Positions 27,358 to 37,191 of a DNA stretch of 64,000 bases are shown one piece after another. The notes under the pieces are model-generated. The model saw only the letters and a program-made list of their open reading frames with translations, was not told the origin of the DNA and ran no database searches. How positions within the stretch are numbered: the stretch's first letter is position 1; each line of letters opens with the position of its first letter. Position numbers and translations under genes: made by a program. The stretch covers positions 124,001 to 188,000 of the forward strand of contig JAHJHT010000002.1 in NCBI GenBank assembly GCA_018823835.1. Direction: 5' to 3'. The stretch is from Alphaproteobacteria bacterium. Lineage in GTDB: Bacteria > Pseudomonadota > Alphaproteobacteria > Rhizobiales > Rhizobiaceae.

Positions 27358-28407
27358 CTATTTCCACCTTATCCGGAAACGGGTCATCAGAATGGCGACG
27401 ACCATGGTGAGCAGTGCGGTCGCCACCATGACGTCGGCGATGTAGCTCGGCACCTGGGCTGCCCGGCTCATGGCATCGGCGCCGACGAAGATGCCGGCGA
27501 CGAAGATGGCCGAAACGACCACGCCGACCGGGTTGAGCATGGCGAGCATGGCAACGACGATGCCCGAATAGCCGTAACCCGGCGACAGGTCGAGCGTGAG
27601 GTTTCCCTTGAGGCCGGAGACTTCCGAGAAGCCGGCAAGGGCGGCGAGTCCGCCCGACAGCAGAGCCGTCTTCATCAGGACGCGGTTGACCGGAATGCCG
27701 GCAAAACCCGCCGCCTGCGGATTGTGGCCGACCGCGCGCATCTCATAGCCAAGGGTCGTCTTCTTCATGATGACCCAGACGATGAGCGCCGACACGATGG
27801 CGATGACGAAGCCGTAATGCAGCCGCTTGCCCTGGATGATGCGCGGAAGCTGCGCGCCGGCGATGACCTTCGAGGATTGCGGCCAGCCGAGCCCCATTGG
27901 GTCTTTCAGCGGCCCCTCGAGGAGCATGGAGACGAAGAGCAAGACGATGAAATTGAGGAGCAGCGTCGTCACCACCTCGTCGACGCCGAAGCGGGTCTTC
28001 AACACCGCCGGACCGAGCAGCATGAGGGCGCCGCCGGCCATGGCGACGACCATGATGATGGGGATGAGCAGAAAGGCGGGCAGCGGCAGGGCGCCGGTGC
28101 CGAGCACCACGGTTACGATTCCTCCTACATAGAGTTGCGCCTCGGCGCCGATGTTCCAGAGTCGTGCGCGGAAGGCGACGGCAACAGCTAGCCCGGTGAA
28201 GATCAGCGGCGTCGAGCGCGTCAGCGTTTCGAGCAGGGCGAATTGCGAGCCGGCGGCACCCTTGGCGACCAGGTAGAAGACGGAGAAGGGCGAGGCGCCT
28301 GCGACCAGCACCAGCAGCGAGGTGATGACCAGCGTCGCGGCCACGGCGCCCAGCGGGTAAAGCAGGGTGACGGCGAGCGTCGGCGCGGGTTTGGGCTCAA
28401 GCCGCAT
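27358..28407 (-). CDS. BMP-type ABC importer, permease 1
   Basis: 349 residues, a longer BPD_transp_2 permease of the YufP group with RLWNIGAEAQLYVGGI and MRAVGHNPQAAGFAGI as its conserved loops. With the next permease it makes the heterodimeric channel of a nucleoside-type importer. It starts 25 bases after the ATPase stop in the same operon. Confidence 0.9.
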   Translation of the reverse strand: MRLEPKPAPTLAVTLLYPLGAVAATLVITSLLVLVAGASPFSVFYLVAKGAAGSQFALLETLTRSTPLIFTGLAVAVAFRARLWNIGAEAQLYVGGIVTVVLGTGALPLPAFLLIPIIMVVAMAGGALMLLGPAVLKTRFGVDEVVTTLLLNFIVLLFVSMLLEGPLKDPMGLGWPQSSKVIAGAQLPRIIQGKRLHYGFVIAIVSALIVWVIMKKTTLGYEMRAVGHNPQAAGFAGIPVNRVLMKTALLSGGLAALAGFSEVSGLKGNLTLDLSPGYGYSGIVVAMLAMLNPVGVVVSAIFVAGIFVGADAMSRAAQVPSYIADVMVATALLTMVVAILMTRFRIRWK

Positions 28408-28431
28408 GCAGCCTCCGGTTTCCGGCGGCCT

Positions 28432-30006
28432 TCACGCTGCCCTGCCCTCTTCGCCATGCCCGGCCATGAGTTGGCCAAGTTCGTGCACGCTGCGCTCGCC
28501 TCGCGCCGAGGGGGTCGACAGGCGGCCCTTCGAGATCACGAGAATGCGGTCGGACAGAGCAAGAATTTCCTCAAGGTCTTCCGAGATGAGCAGTACCGCG
28601 GCGCCGCGCGAGCGGGCCTCGAGCAGCTTGCCATGGACATAGCCGACAGCCCCGACGTCGAGGCCGCGCGTCGGCTGGTTGGCGAGGATGATGACCGGCT
28701 CGGGATCGAGGGCCCGTCCGAGGATCAGTTTCTGCATGTTGCCGCCCGAGAGCAGCCGGATACGGGCATCGGGAGACGGACACTTGACGTCGTAGTCGGC
28801 GATGATCTCCTCGGCGAATTTGCGCGCCGCCGCCCAGTCGAGAAATCCCGCCCGGCTGAAGCGCTCCGTGTGATAGCGCTCCGCGATGACGTTCTCGGTG
28901 ACGCTCATGTCGCCGATCGTGCCGACAGCGTGACGATCCTCGGGGATGCGCGCGATGCCACCGGCAAGTGCGACCGCAGGCGACCAATCCCGGCCGACCG
29001 GCTCTCCCTGGACGGAATAATTGCCCGAGAGCGGCACCTCGGTACCGGACAGCAGGCCGGCCAATGCTGCCTGGCCATTGCCGGAGACACCGGCGAGCCC
29101 GGTGATCTCGCCGCTGTGCAGCGACAGCGTGATGTTGTCGAGTGGCGTGGCATTGGCCTGGCGAACCGTCGAGACCTTCTCCATGACAAGCAGCGAGGGC
29201 CCGGTGATGACCGGAGGCACGGGCGGCGGCGTGACCTCCTGGCCAACCATCAGCGAGGCCAGTTCGTGCCGCGTCGTCTGCGCGATGATGCGCTCTCCGG
29301 CAAGCCTGCCCGAGCGCAGCACGAGGACCCGATCGCTGACCGCCATGACCTCGTTGAGCTTGTGCGAAATGAAGATGATCGCGAGGCCCTGCCCGACCAG
29401 CAGCTTCAGCGTGTGGAAGAGCGCGTCGGTCTCGGCGGGCGTCAGCACAGCCGTAGGCTCGTCCAGGATAAGCACGTGAGCGTCGCGGTAAAGCGCCTTC
29501 AATATCTCTACCCGCTGGCGCTCGCCGACGGACAGAGAGGCGACCATGGCCTCGGGATCGACGGCAAGGCCGAAGGCGCCGGACAGTTCGGCGATGCGTC
29601 GGCGCGCCGAGGCGCGGTCGAAGCGAGCCTTCCAGAAGCTCTGGGTGCCGAGCGCGATGTTCTCGAGCACGCTCATGTTGTCGGCCAGCGTGAAATGCTG
29701 GTGCACCATGCCGATACCGGCATCGAGCGCGGCGCGGGGGTCGCCCGGCGGCAGAGCCCGGCCGAACGCCTCGACCGAGCCTTCGTCGGCGACATAGTGG
29801 CCGAACAGGATGTTCATCAAGGTGGTCTTTCCGGCGCCGTTCTCGCCAAGCAGCGCGATCACCTCGCCGCGCTTCAGGTCGAAGGAGATGGCGTCGTTGG
29901 CGACCAGCGGGCCGAACCGCTTGGTCACGCCGTCGAGGCGCAGCACGACCGGCGCGCCTTCGTCCTGCGCATTGGCGGTTGGCTTCTCTTCCTGCAAGGC
30001 CGGCAC
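28432..30006 (-). CDS. BMP-type ABC importer, tandem ATP-binding protein (YufO/RbsA-like)
   Basis: About 524 residues with two ABC cassettes. The first has an intact Walker A (LLGENGAGKTT), the signature LSVGERQRVE and Walker B LILDEPTAVL. The second has a degenerate Walker A (GVSGNGQAALAG) but keeps LSGGNMQKLILGRAL, as is normal in sugar- and nucleoside-type tandem ATPases. The start is uncertain: GTG at 30006 (GAGG 4 bases upstream) or TTG at 29997 are both better than the far TTG at 30072, which lies before the hairpin region. It drives transport by the two permeases encoded downstream. Confidence 0.9.
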   Translation of the reverse strand: MPALQEEKPTANAQDEGAPVVLRLDGVTKRFGPLVANDAISFDLKRGEVIALLGENGAGKTTLMNILFGHYVADEGSVEAFGRALPPGDPRAALDAGIGMVHQHFTLADNMSVLENIALGTQSFWKARFDRASARRRIAELSGAFGLAVDPEAMVASLSVGERQRVEILKALYRDAHVLILDEPTAVLTPAETDALFHTLKLLVGQGLAIIFISHKLNEVMAVSDRVLVLRSGRLAGERIIAQTTRHELASLMVGQEVTPPPVPPVITGPSLLVMEKVSTVRQANATPLDNITLSLHSGEITGLAGVSGNGQAALAGLLSGTEVPLSGNYSVQGEPVGRDWSPAVALAGGIARIPEDRHAVGTIGDMSVTENVIAERYHTERFSRAGFLDWAAARKFAEEIIADYDVKCPSPDARIRLLSGGNMQKLILGRALDPEPVIILANQPTRGLDVGAVGYVHGKLLEARSRGAAVLLISEDLEEILALSDRILVISKGRLSTPSARGERSVHELGQLMAGHGEEGRAA

Positions 30007-30075
30007 TGCCCCTCGTTGGCGACGAACCCCTCTTTCCCGTGACGCAAAGAGGACGCCACCCTGGCGTGGCAAGAG

Positions 30076-30102
30076 ACTCTCCCGGCGCTGGGCCGGGAGA
30101 GT
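30076..30102 (-). terminator. intra-operon stem-loop after the binding-protein gene
   Basis: A perfect 11-base stem, ACTCTCCCGGC paired with GCCGGGAGAGT around a 5-base loop, lies between the binding-protein stop and the ATPase gene on the same strand. No long U-tract follows. Such stem-loops commonly stabilise the upstream mRNA or attenuate the rest, so the binding protein would be made in excess. Confidence 0.65.
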
Positions 30103-30112
30103 GGTTGGGAAG

Positions 30113-31147
30113 CTAGCTCGACTTCGGCTCGCCGTCGTCGATCTCGACCGTGAAGGAGCCGTCCTTGATGGCCTTCTCCTTCTCGGCGACCTTGGCCATG
30201 ACGTCTGCCGGTACCTTGCCCTCGAAGGTGCCGAGCGGCGCCAGCGAGCAGCCGCCTTCCTTCATGAAGGAATAGACGCCGTAATCGGCAGCCTTGAAGC
30301 TTCCGGCCTTGACCTCGGCGATCGCCTTGTCGAGCGTCGGCTCGAAATGCCAGAGCGCGGACGCCACGACCGTGTCGGGATAGTCGGCCTGCGTGTCGAT
30401 GACGTTACCGATCGCCAGCACGCCCTTTTCCTTGGCCGCGTCGGACACGCCGAAGCGCTCGGCGTAAAGCAGGTCCGCACCGCCGTCGATCTGGGCGAAG
30501 GCGGTTTCCTTGGCCTTGGGCGGATCGAACCAGGAGCCGATGAAGGCGACCTGGAACTTGGCGTCGGGCGCGGTTTCCTTCACACCCGCCATGAAGGCGT
30601 TCATCAGCCTGTTGACCTCGGGGATCGGGTAGCCGCCGACCATGCCGATATTGTGCGACTTGCTCATCGCGCCGGCGATGATGCCGGTCAGGTAGGAGGC
30701 GTCCTGGATGTAGTTGTCGAAGACCGAGAAGTTCGGCACGGCATCGTCGGGCTTGAAGCTGGAGCCCATCAGGAAGGCGACATCGGGATAGTCCTTGGCG
30801 ACCACGCGGGCGGCATCTTCCACACCGAAGACCTCGCCGATGATCAGCTTGTGGCCAGCCTCGCAATATTCGCGCATGACGCGCTCGTAGTCGGTATTCG
30901 ACGTATTCTCGGAATAGACGTACTCGATGTCACCGCGGTCCTTGGCGGCATTCGCTGCCTTGTGGATGCGGCTGACCCACTGCTGCTCCACAGGAACGGT
31001 ATAGATGGCTGCGACCTTCAATACTTCCTGGGCGAAGACGCGCATCGGCATTCCGACCGCGGCAAGCGCCGTCATCGCCGCTCCCGCTTTCAGAACCTGC
31101 CTGCGCGAGAATCGTGCACCTGCTGCAAAGACCTGGATTTTAGGCAT
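30113..31147 (-). CDS. BMP-family ABC importer, periplasmic binding protein
   Basis: 344 residues. The N-terminus has SRRQVLKAG followed by a hydrophobic stretch, a twin-arginine-type signal, with cleavage near VFAQE. The mature chain is a BMP (PnrA-like) domain that in relatives binds purine nucleosides or bases. The ATG at 31147 has AGAGGTGG about 7 bases upstream and is preferred to 31171. It is the first gene of the operon, so it and the deaminase-like gene suggest nucleobase or nucleoside uptake; the exact ligand cannot be read from sequence. Confidence 0.9.
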   Translation of the reverse strand: MPKIQVFAAGARFSRRQVLKAGAAMTALAAVGMPMRVFAQEVLKVAAIYTVPVEQQWVSRIHKAANAAKDRGDIEYVYSENTSNTDYERVMREYCEAGHKLIIGEVFGVEDAARVVAKDYPDVAFLMGSSFKPDDAVPNFSVFDNYIQDASYLTGIIAGAMSKSHNIGMVGGYPIPEVNRLMNAFMAGVKETAPDAKFQVAFIGSWFDPPKAKETAFAQIDGGADLLYAERFGVSDAAKEKGVLAIGNVIDTQADYPDTVVASALWHFEPTLDKAIAEVKAGSFKAADYGVYSFMKEGGCSLAPLGTFEGKVPADVMAKVAEKEKAIKDGSFTVEIDDGEPKSS

Positions 31148-31452
31148 TGTTCGACCACCTCTGGTTGGCACAGGTTCGGGTTCATCCCGCCCTGAATTTT
31201 TATCATTTGGTCAACGATAGGCGAATTCGGAAGACCGGGCAATTGCCGAGCCGGCAGGTTTCACACGCTTTTCCGGCGCGGCTTTCGCAGGGTAAGCAGG
31301 GCGGAGGGAGATGGCGGCTGCGTTGGACTGCATCCAGCCCACCTCCGGTACCCGGCAGCGGTGTCCGAAGGCTTGCGGTTTCAACCGTGACTTGGCCGGC
31401 TGCTTCCTATATACGCCCCACTTTCCGGATAAGTGGTCCCAGGGTCCTTCCA
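31148..31452. promoter_or_regulatory. divergent regulatory gap with an imperfect palindrome
   Basis: About 305 non-coding bases between the importer operon and the exporter gene. At 31199-31214 lies TTTATCATTTGGTCAA, an imperfect palindrome that on the minus strand also offers a TTGACC -35-like box about 55-65 bases before the binding-protein ATG. It may be an operator of the importer. I see nothing else in this gap. Confidence 0.35.
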
Positions 31453-33210
31453 TTGCTCAAGTTTTTCCGTTCGTCAGCCAACCAGCGCCTGATTGGCCGC
31501 CTGCTGTCGGAGTCGTTCAGGCAGCACGCGCCAGCCTACGGCATCGCGATCCTCGCCATGCTTGTGGTGGCGGCCATGACCGGCGCCAGCGCCTGGATCA
31601 TGCGCGACGTCACGAATGAGTTCGTGCTCACCAAGGACATCGAGAAGATCTACATCATCGCGGGCGCGGTGGCGGGAATCTTCATCACGAAAGGTTTGGC
31701 CACCTATATACAGGCGCTGTTTCTCAGCCGGGCCGGCAACAGCATCATCGCGGAGCGCCAGCGCAAGATCTACGACCGCATCCTCGAGCACGGCATCGAG
31801 TTCTATCACTCCTACTCGTCGTCCGACCTGATCATCCGCCTGACGCAGAGCGCCCAGGCGGCGCGGACGGTGGTCGACGTCCTGGTGACCTCCTTCGTGC
31901 GCGACCTATTCTCGCTGCTTGGCCTGGTCGCGGTGATGGTGATCCAGCAGCCGGCCATGTCGCTTTTTGCCTTCGTCGTCGGGCCGATCGCCATCTTCCT
32001 GGTGCAGCGCCTGCTCAAGCGGGCGCGCCGCTACATGGAAATGCAGTTCCTGTCGGTGTCGAAGATCGTCCAGGTGATGCAGGAGACCGTATTCGGCGTG
32101 CGCATCGTCAAGTCGTTCAACCTCGAATCGACCATGCGCTCGCAGATGAACACCGCGGTGACGGACCTGCAGCACCGCGCCAACAGCATCGCGGCCATCG
32201 AGGCGGTCACCAGCCCGATCATGGAAACGCTGGCCGGCATCGCCATTGCCGGCGTTATCCTTGTGTCCGGCTACATGATCGTCCAGGGCGGCTACTCGCC
32301 CGGCTCGATCATGTCGTTCATTACGGCGCTGCTTCTCGCCTACGAACCGGCGAAGCGCCTGGCACGCACCCGCGTCGCGCTCGAAACCGGGATGGTCGGC
32401 GTGCGCATGATGTACGAGATCTCCGACCGGCCGCTGAGCCTCGAGGAAGCGCCGGACGCAAAGCCGCTCAAGAAGGGACCGGGCGAGATCCGGTTCGAGG
32501 ACGTCAGCTTTTCCTACCGTGACGACGAGGCGGTGTTGAGCCAGCTGAACCTTGTGTTTCCGGCCGGGCAGATGACCGCGCTGGTCGGCACCTCGGGCGG
32601 CGGCAAGTCGACGGTGATGAACCTCATCATGCGCCTCTACGACCCGGACAGCGGGCGGGTGCTGTTCGACGGCGAGGACATCAAGCACACGACGCTGCAT
32701 TCGCTGCGCGACAGGATCTCCTATGTCAGCCAGGACACGTTCCTGTTCTCCGACACGATCCTCTACAACATCCGCATGGGCCGCCAGGACGCCACCGACG
32801 AAGAGGTGATCGAAGCCGCGAAGGCCGCCAACGCGCACGAGTTCATCATGGCGACGCCGGAAGGCTACCAGACACAGATCGGCGAGAACGGCGTGTTCCT
32901 CTCCGGCGGCCAGCGCCAGCGGCTGTCGATCGCGCGCGCCATGCTGCGGCGCTCGCAGGTGCTGCTGCTCGACGAAGCGACGAGCGCGCTCGACGCCGAG
33001 TCCGAGGCGCTGTTCCGCGACGCGCTGGAACACCTCAAGGAAGGCCGCACGACGATCGCCATCGCGCATCGCCTGTCCACAGTCCACCAGGCCAACAACA
33101 TCATCGTGATGGAAGCCGGCAAGGCAATCGAGCAGGGCACGCACAAGGAACTGCTCAAGCGCGAGAACGGCGCCTACCGCAAGCTCTACGACTTCCAGCT
33201 GATGCCCTGA
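31453..33210 (+). CDS. MsbA-like ABC exporter (fused permease and ATPase)
   Basis: 585 residues. Six membrane helices (about 25-325) precede one ATPase domain (about 345-580) with Walker A LVGTSGGGKST, signature LSGGQRQRLSIARA, Walker B VLLLDEATSALD and the switch His in AIAHRLSTV. As a half transporter it works as a homodimer in the inner membrane, exporting lipids or other hydrophobic compounds. The start is taken as TTG at 31453, with AGGG 8 bases upstream; no ATG or GTG suits the family N-terminus (LLKFFRSSANQR). Neighbours give no hint of the cargo. Confidence 0.88.
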   Translation: MLKFFRSSANQRLIGRLLSESFRQHAPAYGIAILAMLVVAAMTGASAWIMRDVTNEFVLTKDIEKIYIIAGAVAGIFITKGLATYIQALFLSRAGNSIIAERQRKIYDRILEHGIEFYHSYSSSDLIIRLTQSAQAARTVVDVLVTSFVRDLFSLLGLVAVMVIQQPAMSLFAFVVGPIAIFLVQRLLKRARRYMEMQFLSVSKIVQVMQETVFGVRIVKSFNLESTMRSQMNTAVTDLQHRANSIAAIEAVTSPIMETLAGIAIAGVILVSGYMIVQGGYSPGSIMSFITALLLAYEPAKRLARTRVALETGMVGVRMMYEISDRPLSLEEAPDAKPLKKGPGEIRFEDVSFSYRDDEAVLSQLNLVFPAGQMTALVGTSGGGKSTVMNLIMRLYDPDSGRVLFDGEDIKHTTLHSLRDRISYVSQDTFLFSDTILYNIRMGRQDATDEEVIEAAKAANAHEFIMATPEGYQTQIGENGVFLSGGQRQRLSIARAMLRRSQVLLLDEATSALDAESEALFRDALEHLKEGRTTIAIAHRLSTVHQANNIIVMEAGKAIEQGTHKELLKRENGAYRKLYDFQLMP

Positions 33211-33340
33211 CGGGCCCGAGCGTCCAATGGGCTCGAGGCAGATGCCAGCACTCCAATTCTTGAGGGCCAGAACCGCCCGCGCAGGATTGGGGCTTGATCT
33301 TGCCGCGCGCTAAATCATCATTGGGCAAAAGGAGTGCCCG

Positions 33341-34471
33341 ATGCAGCCGGTCTTCGATGGCCACAACGACGTTCTGTTCAGATTGTGGAACCATGCCGAG
33401 AACGGCGCCGACCCGGTGGCCGAGTTCGTCGGCGGCGCAGCCAAAGCAGGTTTCGAGGGCGAGGAAGCCGGGCACATCGACATGGCGCGCGCCAAGGCAG
33501 GCGGGCTCGCCGGCGGCCTCTGCGCCATCTACATATCGTCTGGCGGCCGCCTGCAGTTTGACGAACCCGACGCGTCGGGACGCTACCACACCCCGCTCTC
33601 CGCGCCGCTCGAGCGTCAGGCCTCGCTGGACAAGGCGCTCGGCATCGCCGCCATCGCGCTGCGTATCGAACGCGCGGGCGGCTGGGCCCTCTGCCGCGAC
33701 AGCGCAGACATTGCCGCCGCGATGGCCGCAGGAAAATTCGCCGCGGTGCTGCACATGGAAGGCTGCGAGGCACTCGACGCGGAGCTGAACGCGCTGGAAG
33801 TCTTCTACGCGGCCGGACTGCGTTCGCTCGGCCCGGTGTGGAGCCGCAACAACATCTTCGGCCACGGCGTGCCCTTCGCCTTTCCCCTGAGCCCCGACAC
33901 CGGTCCCGGCCTCACCGGGGCGGGGCGGCGGCTGGTGCGCGAATGCAACCGGCTGGGCGTCCTCGTCGACCTGGCGCACATAACCGAGAAAGGCTTCTGG
34001 GACGTCGCGGAACTGTCCGATCAGCCGCTGGTGGCCAGCCACTCCAACGTGCACGCCATCACGCCGGCTGCGCGCAACCTGACCGACCGCCAGCTCGACG
34101 CCATCGCCGAAAGCCGCGGACTGGTGGGACTGAACTTCGCGGTGGGCCTTTTGCGGCCCGACGGGCGCGAAAGCACGGACACGCCGGTCACCACGATGAT
34201 CCGCCACATCGACTACATGGTCGAGCGCATGGGCATCGACTGCGTGGCGATCGGATCGGACTTCGATGGCGCCCCGATACCGGCCGAGATAGGCGACGCG
34301 GCGGGCCTCCAGAAGCTCGTTGCCGGGCTACAGAACGCCGGATATGGTGACGAGGATCTGGCCAAGATCTGTCGCGGGAACTGGCTGAGAGTGCTTGCCT
34401 CGGCCTGGCATGAAACGGCAGAAATCCAAGACAAAACAACAAGTTCACAACGAAAAATGGGAACCGCGTAA
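33341..34471 (+). CDS. membrane-dipeptidase family (M19) peptidase
   Basis: 376 residues. His8 and Asp10 (FDGHNDVLF), Glu in HMEGCEAL and His in VASHSNVHA are the zinc ligands of renal-type dipeptidases; SDFDGAP near the C-terminus also fits. There is no signal peptide, so it acts in the cytosol, splitting dipeptides, often with a D- or dehydro-residue. AAAGGAG lies 6 bases upstream of the ATG. The stop is followed after one base by the start of a peptide-binding protein, so it belongs to the importer operon downstream and probably cleaves the imported peptide. Confidence 0.9.
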   Translation: MQPVFDGHNDVLFRLWNHAENGADPVAEFVGGAAKAGFEGEEAGHIDMARAKAGGLAGGLCAIYISSGGRLQFDEPDASGRYHTPLSAPLERQASLDKALGIAAIALRIERAGGWALCRDSADIAAAMAAGKFAAVLHMEGCEALDAELNALEVFYAAGLRSLGPVWSRNNIFGHGVPFAFPLSPDTGPGLTGAGRRLVRECNRLGVLVDLAHITEKGFWDVAELSDQPLVASHSNVHAITPAARNLTDRQLDAIAESRGLVGLNFAVGLLRPDGRESTDTPVTTMIRHIDYMVERMGIDCVAIGSDFDGAPIPAEIGDAAGLQKLVAGLQNAGYGDEDLAKICRGNWLRVLASAWHETAEIQDKTTSSQRKMGTA

Positions 34472-34472
34472 A

Positions 34473-36116
34473 ATGTTGATGGGAAAAATGAACGCACATT
34501 TCCGCTTGATGCTGACCGGCGCCGCGCTCTTGGCAATGGTCGTTGCAGCCATTCCGGCCCTTGCCGAGACTCCGGCCGATACGCTGGTCCAGGCCTGGGC
34601 GATCGACGACATCATCACGATGGACCCCGGCGAAGCCTTCGAGATCAGCGCAGGTGAGATCACCGGCAACACCTACGACATGCTGGTGCGCCTCGACGTC
34701 AACGACACGACCCAGGTGGTGGGCGGCGTCGCCGAGAGCTGGGAAGTCTCCGAGGACGGCCTGACCTACACGTTCAAACTGAAGCCCGGCCTGACCTTTG
34801 CTTCCGGCAACCCGATAACCGCCGAGGACGTGGCCTGGTCGTTCGAACGCGCCGTCAAGCTCAACAAGAGCCCGGCCTTCATCATCCAGCAGTTCGGCCT
34901 CAACGGCGACAACGTCACCGAGAAGGCCAAGGCGGTGGATCCCTCAACCTTCGTGTTCACGGTCGACAAGTCCTACGCGCCGAGCTTCGTGCTGAACTGC
35001 CTTACGGCAACCGTCGCCTCGGTGGTCGACAGCAAGCTGGTCAAGGAGCACGCGGCCGTCGTGACGGCGAGCGCCGACTACAAGTACGACAATGATTTCG
35101 GCAATGACTGGCTGAAGACCAACTATGCCGGTTCGGGCCCCTACACGATGCGCGACTGGCGCGCCAACGAGCTGGTGGTGCTGGAACGCAACGACAACTA
35201 CTACGGCGAGAAGGCCAAGCTGCAGCGGGTGATCTACCGGCACGTCAAGGAAAGCGCAACGCAGCGCCTGATGCTGGAGACCGGCGACATCGACGTCGCC
35301 CGCAACCTTTCGCCCGAGGACCTGGCGGCGATCTCGGCCAATGCCGAGCTGACGTCGACCGACGCGCCGAAGGGCACGATCTACTACATCAGCCTCAACC
35401 AGAAGAACCCGAACCTGGCGAAGCCCGAGGTGCGCGAGGCCTTCAAGTACCTGGTCGACTACGGCGCCATCGGCGAAACGCTGATCAAGGGCATCGGCGA
35501 AATTCACCAGACGTTCCTGCCGAAGGGCGTCCTCGGCTCGGTAGACGAGAACCCGTACACCTTCGACGTGGCCAAGGCGAAGGAACTGCTCGAAAAAGCC
35601 GGGCTGAAGGACGGCTTCACCGTGACGATGGACGTGCGCAACACGCAGCCGGTGACGGGCATTGCCGAATCCTTCCAGCAGTCGCTCGGCCAGGCCGGCG
35701 TCAAGATGGAGATCATCCCCGGCGACGGCAAGCAGACACTGACCAAGTACCGCGCCCGTAACCACGACATGTATATCGGCCAGTGGGGCGTCGATTACTG
35801 GGATCCGCATTCGAATGCGGAGACCTTCACCAGCAACCCGAACAATGCCGACGACTCGACCACCAAGACACTTGCCTGGCGCAATGCCTGGGACGTGCCG
35901 GAGCTGACGGCCGAGACCAACGCTGCCCTGCTGGAGCGCGACAACGCCAAGCGCGCCGCGATCTATGCCAAGCTGCAGAAGGAGGTGCTCGAAACCAGCC
36001 CCTTCGTGATCATCTTCCAGCAGAACGAGGTGGCAGGCCTGCGCAGCGCCGTGCAGGACTACAAGCTCGGGCCGACGTTCGACACCAACTTCGTGGCCAA
36101 CGTCTCGAAGAACTGA
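34473..36116 (+). CDS. peptide ABC importer, periplasmic binding protein (DppA/OppA family)
   Basis: 547 residues. A signal peptide ends near IPALAE, and the mature chain has the SBP_bac_5 fold (family motif region ESWEVSEDGLTYTFKLKPGL). The start at 34473 lies 1 base after the dipeptidase stop; downstream ATGs at 34479 and 34488 are possible and would only trim the signal peptide. It delivers peptides, or other ligands of this family, to the permeases encoded next. Confidence 0.9.
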   Translation: MLMGKMNAHFRLMLTGAALLAMVVAAIPALAETPADTLVQAWAIDDIITMDPGEAFEISAGEITGNTYDMLVRLDVNDTTQVVGGVAESWEVSEDGLTYTFKLKPGLTFASGNPITAEDVAWSFERAVKLNKSPAFIIQQFGLNGDNVTEKAKAVDPSTFVFTVDKSYAPSFVLNCLTATVASVVDSKLVKEHAAVVTASADYKYDNDFGNDWLKTNYAGSGPYTMRDWRANELVVLERNDNYYGEKAKLQRVIYRHVKESATQRLMLETGDIDVARNLSPEDLAAISANAELTSTDAPKGTIYYISLNQKNPNLAKPEVREAFKYLVDYGAIGETLIKGIGEIHQTFLPKGVLGSVDENPYTFDVAKAKELLEKAGLKDGFTVTMDVRNTQPVTGIAESFQQSLGQAGVKMEIIPGDGKQTLTKYRARNHDMYIGQWGVDYWDPHSNAETFTSNPNNADDSTTKTLAWRNAWDVPELTAETNAALLERDNAKRAAIYAKLQKEVLETSPFVIIFQQNEVAGLRSAVQDYKLGPTFDTNFVANVSKN

Positions 36117-36135
36117 CGGACCGTCGGACGGCCCG

Positions 36136-37191
36136 TTGAACAGCAGCACACCAACCGCCAAGCGCGGCAGTGCCAGCGCCGCCGCGCTGGCACTGCTTCG
36201 GTTTGCGTTCATGGTGGCGGTGACCTTCCTCGGGTTGCTCGCCGTCACCTTCTTCATCGGCCGGGTCATCCCGATCGACCCGGTGCTGGCGATCGTCGGC
36301 GACCGCGCGCCGGCGAGTGTCGTCGAGCAGACGCGTGAGGAGCTGGGCCTCAACCTGCCGTACTACCAGCAGTTCCTCATCTATGTGAAAGGCGCATTGC
36401 AGGGCAATTTCGGCCGGTCCGTGCTGACCACCAACCCCGTGATGACCGACATTCGCCGGGTCTTCCCGGCGACGATCGAACTGGCGACGCTGGGCACGCT
36501 GATCGGGGCGCTCGTGGGCGTGCCGCTCGGGGTACTCGCGGCAGTGAAGCGCGGCAGCCTTGTCGACCAGATCGTGCGCATCATCGGATTGATCGGCTAT
36601 TCGGTGCCGATCTTCTGGCTCGGCCTGCTGGCACTGCTCGTCTTCTATGCCAAGCTGCGCTGGACCGCGGGGCCCGGTCGCATCGACGTCGTCTTTGAAT
36701 ACACTTTCACGCCGATCACCGGCTTCTACCTGCTCGACGCGGTGCTGCAGCGGGACTGGGCGGCTTTTCGTGACATCTTCGCCCATATCGTGTTGCCGGC
36801 CTCGCTGCTCGGCTACTTCTCGCTCGCCTATATCAGCCGCATGACGCGCTCCTTCATGCTCAACGAACTGTCGCAGGAATATATCGTGGCGGCGCGCGCC
36901 AAGGGGCTGAGCGAGACCAACATCATCTGGCGCCATGCGCTGCGCAACGCGGCGGTGCCGCTGGTCACGGTGATCGCGCTTTCCTATGCCGGGCTGCTGG
37001 AGGGATCGGTGCTGACGGAAACCGTGTTTTCCTGGCCGGGGCTCGGGCTCTACATCACCAACTCGCTGCAGAATGCCGACATGAACGCGGTGCTTGGCGG
37101 CACGATCATCATCGGCTCGGTGTTCATCGGCATCAACCTGCTTTCCGACCTGCTCTACAGGTCGCTCGACCCGCGGACCCGCACGCAATGA
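36136..37191 (+). CDS. peptide ABC importer, permease (DppB-like)
   Basis: 351 residues, six helices, with the DppB N-terminal helix FIGRVIPIDPVLAIVG, the EAA loop (YIVAARAKGLSETNIIWRHA) and a C-terminal DPRTRTQ. It starts at TTG 36136, 19 bases after the binding protein, with CGGACGG upstream. The segment LRWTAGPGRIDVV lies in the large periplasmic loop. Its stop overlaps the next start as ATGA. Confidence 0.9.
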   Translation: MNSSTPTAKRGSASAAALALLRFAFMVAVTFLGLLAVTFFIGRVIPIDPVLAIVGDRAPASVVEQTREELGLNLPYYQQFLIYVKGALQGNFGRSVLTTNPVMTDIRRVFPATIELATLGTLIGALVGVPLGVLAAVKRGSLVDQIVRIIGLIGYSVPIFWLGLLALLVFYAKLRWTAGPGRIDVVFEYTFTPITGFYLLDAVLQRDWAAFRDIFAHIVLPASLLGYFSLAYISRMTRSFMLNELSQEYIVAARAKGLSETNIIWRHALRNAAVPLVTVIALSYAGLLEGSVLTETVFSWPGLGLYITNSLQNADMNAVLGGTIIIGSVFIGINLLSDLLYRSLDPRTRTQ

